Shown in pieces: positions 14,386-16,001 of a stretch of DNA of 16,001 nucleotides. Origin of the DNA: JBCBKZ01 sp039026975 (GTDB taxonomy: Bacteria > Bacteroidota > Bacteroidia > J057); NCBI GenBank assembly GCA_039026975.1, contig JBCCLI010000119.1, positions 1 to 16,001 on the forward strand, in the 5' to 3' direction. Within the stretch, counting starts at the first letter, position 1; each line of letters starts with the position of its first letter. The notes under the pieces are model-generated. The model did no database searches. It saw only the letters and a program-made list of their open reading frames with translations, and was not told where the DNA came from. The position numbers and the translations under genes are program-made.

Positions 14386-15837
14386 ATGAAATATAGAAAT
14401 CTTTACCTAAGACCTCCTCACATGAAAACGACCGCTGCTCTTACTGTCTTGTGTTTCTTTCTCATTCTCTTCGCATCTGCCCAGCGAGGCAAGACAAAGT
14501 ATCAAGAGGAAGTATTTACAGGGTTCTTATCCTCCTCCTACACATCTGCTGCTGCCATTTCCACAGTGGCTTTAGAAAATAAGACAGACCATGAGGGTAG
14601 GACTACTGATATCCTCCTAAATCTTACATCAGCTACTACTTTCCATCCTATTTCTCTACCGCAAAGTATGATAGAGGATCCCTATGTGTCTGAGCATTAC
14701 CTGAAACGAGAAATAATCCCTGCCAATGAAAGGGCCTATATGGGCTTTGCTTTGGGGGATATTAATGGAGACGCTATGGCAGATATAGCTATACAGGAAG
14801 GTGGCCCGGGAGGCCCCTTAGTCTGGTTTGCGCATACCAAGGATGCTCTGTGGGAGAAACATATTATTGCAGCTGAAAACCCCTCAGGAATTCACTTTGC
14901 CAGTGGAGATACAGATATGGAGGATATAGATGGTGATGGAGATATGGATGTACTAGGCTTTGAGCATATAGGAGAATTTCAACATAACTACACGGGAGAT
15001 ACCCTTTCCTCCGTACTGCATTGGTTTGAGAATATGGACAAGGGGAAGCGCTGGAAAGAGCACACCATAGGTACTTTCCCTGATTATGTGAAGGATGTAG
15101 AAATACGGGATTTCAACCGGGATGGCAAGCAAGACATAGTGGCTATTTCTTTCCGCAATGATCAACGAATCACTGTCTTTAGGCAAAACAGCGCTTCAGA
15201 TTGGACTCGGGTATTTGATAGATCCATTGAAGGACTACATGAAGGGATGGATTGTGGGGACATAGATGGGGATGGGGATATAGACATAGCCACCAATGGA
15301 TATTGGATAGAGAACCCTGGAGGTGATCTGACCGGTAGTTGGACACTTCACGTTTTTGATCCGCTGTGGTTTTCACAGCAGGAGGCGCATTGGCGTAGAA
15401 ATGCTACCAAAGTAGTATGTGTGGATATTAATAAGGATGGGAAAGCTGAAATCTTTGTATCGCATTCTGAAAAGGATGGATATCCTGTCTGTTGGTATGA
15501 GGCACAGTATCCCAGGAACGGACACTGGCAGAAACATGTCATAGCAGAGGGGTTAACCGCTGTGCATACGCTACAAGTAGCAGATGTAAATCTAGATGGC
15601 AAGCTGGATGTGCTGGCAGGAGAGAATGGAGGTCATTTTGTAGAAACAGATGATACTCAGCGGGAGGTTCGTCTATTCCTAAATACAGGAGATAACCTAC
15701 AGTGGGAGGTGATTAATCTGAAAAATGATGGCTTGTATAATGGATTACTGTATGATATCAATGGAGATGGGAAGCTGGATATATGTGGTCCTGCCGGCCA
15801 TGAAAAAGATGCTTATTACATTTGGCTACATAAATAA
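14386..15837 (+). CDS. Secreted VCBS/FG-GAP repeat protein, likely seven-bladed beta-propeller
   Basis: This 483-aa protein carries a signal peptide (MKTTAALTVLCFFLILFASAQ). The ATG at 14386 adds 12 residues before a second Met at 14422; the second may be the real start, as it gives a normal signal-peptide length. Seven calcium-loop motifs of the D-x-[DN]-x-D-G-x-x-D type begin at residues 125 (DINGDAMAD, the least typical), 180 (DIDGDGDMD), 242 (DFNRDGKQD), 292 (DIDGDGDID), 347 (DINKDGKAE), 400 (DVNLDGKLD) and 457 (DINGDGKLD). The even spacing of 50-62 residues points to a seven-bladed propeller with one calcium site per blade. Strands such as VLHWFENMDKG and VCWYEAQYP fill the blades. The protein is secreted or periplasmic. 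Such proteins often bind or degrade glycans in Bacteroidota, but no catalytic residues can be named. A lipoprotein gene follows after 81 bases on the same strand. Confidence 0.85.
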   Translation: MKYRNLYLRPPHMKTTAALTVLCFFLILFASAQRGKTKYQEEVFTGFLSSSYTSAAAISTVALENKTDHEGRTTDILLNLTSATTFHPISLPQSMIEDPYVSEHYLKREIIPANERAYMGFALGDINGDAMADIAIQEGGPGGPLVWFAHTKDALWEKHIIAAENPSGIHFASGDTDMEDIDGDGDMDVLGFEHIGEFQHNYTGDTLSSVLHWFENMDKGKRWKEHTIGTFPDYVKDVEIRDFNRDGKQDIVAISFRNDQRITVFRQNSASDWTRVFDRSIEGLHEGMDCGDIDGDGDIDIATNGYWIENPGGDLTGSWTLHVFDPLWFSQQEAHWRRNATKVVCVDINKDGKAEIFVSHSEKDGYPVCWYEAQYPRNGHWQKHVIAEGLTAVHTLQVADVNLDGKLDVLAGENGGHFVETDDTQREVRLFLNTGDNLQWEVINLKNDGLYNGLLYDINGDGKLDICGPAGHEKDAYYIWLHK

Positions 15838-15918
15838 GGTAAAGAAACATCTATCTTCTTGTTTATTTAGTTCTTCCATGAGAAATTTCAACCTGTTTAC
15901 CCCTAACCCTATCTACCT

Positions 15919-16001
15919 ATGAAAATATATGGCTATTTCCTTTTACTACCCATCTTCTTAGTAGGCTGTATACCTTCTCCTCTTCAGCAGGATCCTACTG
16001 A
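15919..16001 (+). CDS. Lipoprotein, N-terminal part (cut by right edge)
   Basis: From the ATG at 15919, 27 codons are visible: a short basic start, a hydrophobic run (IYGYFLLLPIFLVG) and a Cys at residue 17, forming the lipobox LVGC of a signal-peptidase-II substrate. After the Cys come IPSPLQQDPT, and the window ends. The mature protein would be anchored in the outer or inner membrane; its function is unknown. It follows the VCBS protein gene on the same strand with an 81-base gap and no clear terminator, so the two may form an operon. Confidence 0.7.
   Translation, partial: MKIYGYFLLLPIFLVGCIPSPLQQDPT

Noticed and set aside
15725..15922. Plus-strand 65-aa frame overlapping the end of the VCBS gene
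   Set aside because: Most of it is an out-of-frame shadow of the VCBS gene, and the rest runs into the lipoprotein start without any protein-like pattern.
1..16001. Mobile elements, CRISPR arrays, toxin-antitoxin or phage-defence systems
   Set aside because: No transposase, integrase, spaced direct repeats or known defence domains are visible in any frame of the window.

Overview
The window looks like a chromosomal segment from a Bacteroidota bacterium, probably of the Cytophagales type; this is inferred from gene content, with no marker gene present. The signs are a fused lpxC-fabZ gene, a BatA-type VWA membrane protein, secreted VCBS/FG-GAP and GH2 proteins, promoters that fit the Bacteroidota TTG / TAnnTTTG consensus, and starts that mostly lack strong Shine-Dalgarno sequences.

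Left part (1-4127). A minus-strand gene with a PAS-like domain runs off the left edge (start at 552). A 201-bp divergent gap separates it from a two-gene plus-strand unit. The first gene encodes a 695-aa membrane-anchored VWA protein with a BatA-type N-terminus. The second overlaps it by one base and encodes a dihydroorotase-like protein in which most metal-ligand positions appear to be lost.

Middle part (4192-8445). A good Bacteroidota promoter precedes a lipid A operon: lpxD, then an lpxC-fabZ fusion, then lpxA. Together they supply the early steps of lipid A synthesis and the beta-hydroxyacyl-ACP dehydratase. The LpxA is about 350 aa instead of roughly 260, because the first part of its left-handed beta-helix appears twice. 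A hairpin terminator follows lpxA, then a small ABC-type ATPase that opens on TTG.

Right part (8442-16001). A small minus-strand membrane ORF and a 342-bp AT-rich gap with several inverted repeats come first. They are followed by an M20 dipeptidase and a DUF218 (YdcF/SanA-type) membrane-anchored protein. On the minus strand lie a secreted GH2 glycosidase and a SnoaL/NTF2-like protein separated by a hairpin. A divergent gap carrying a long imperfect inverted repeat leads to a secreted seven-repeat VCBS protein, probably a seven-bladed beta-propeller. The start of a lipoprotein gene is cut by the right edge.

I see no mobile element, CRISPR array, tRNA or rRNA. Most of the window is ordinary housekeeping and carbohydrate-related content. 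The least ordinary items are the internally duplicated LpxA, the degenerate dihydroorotase coupled to the VWA protein, and the inverted repeat at 14339-14382.
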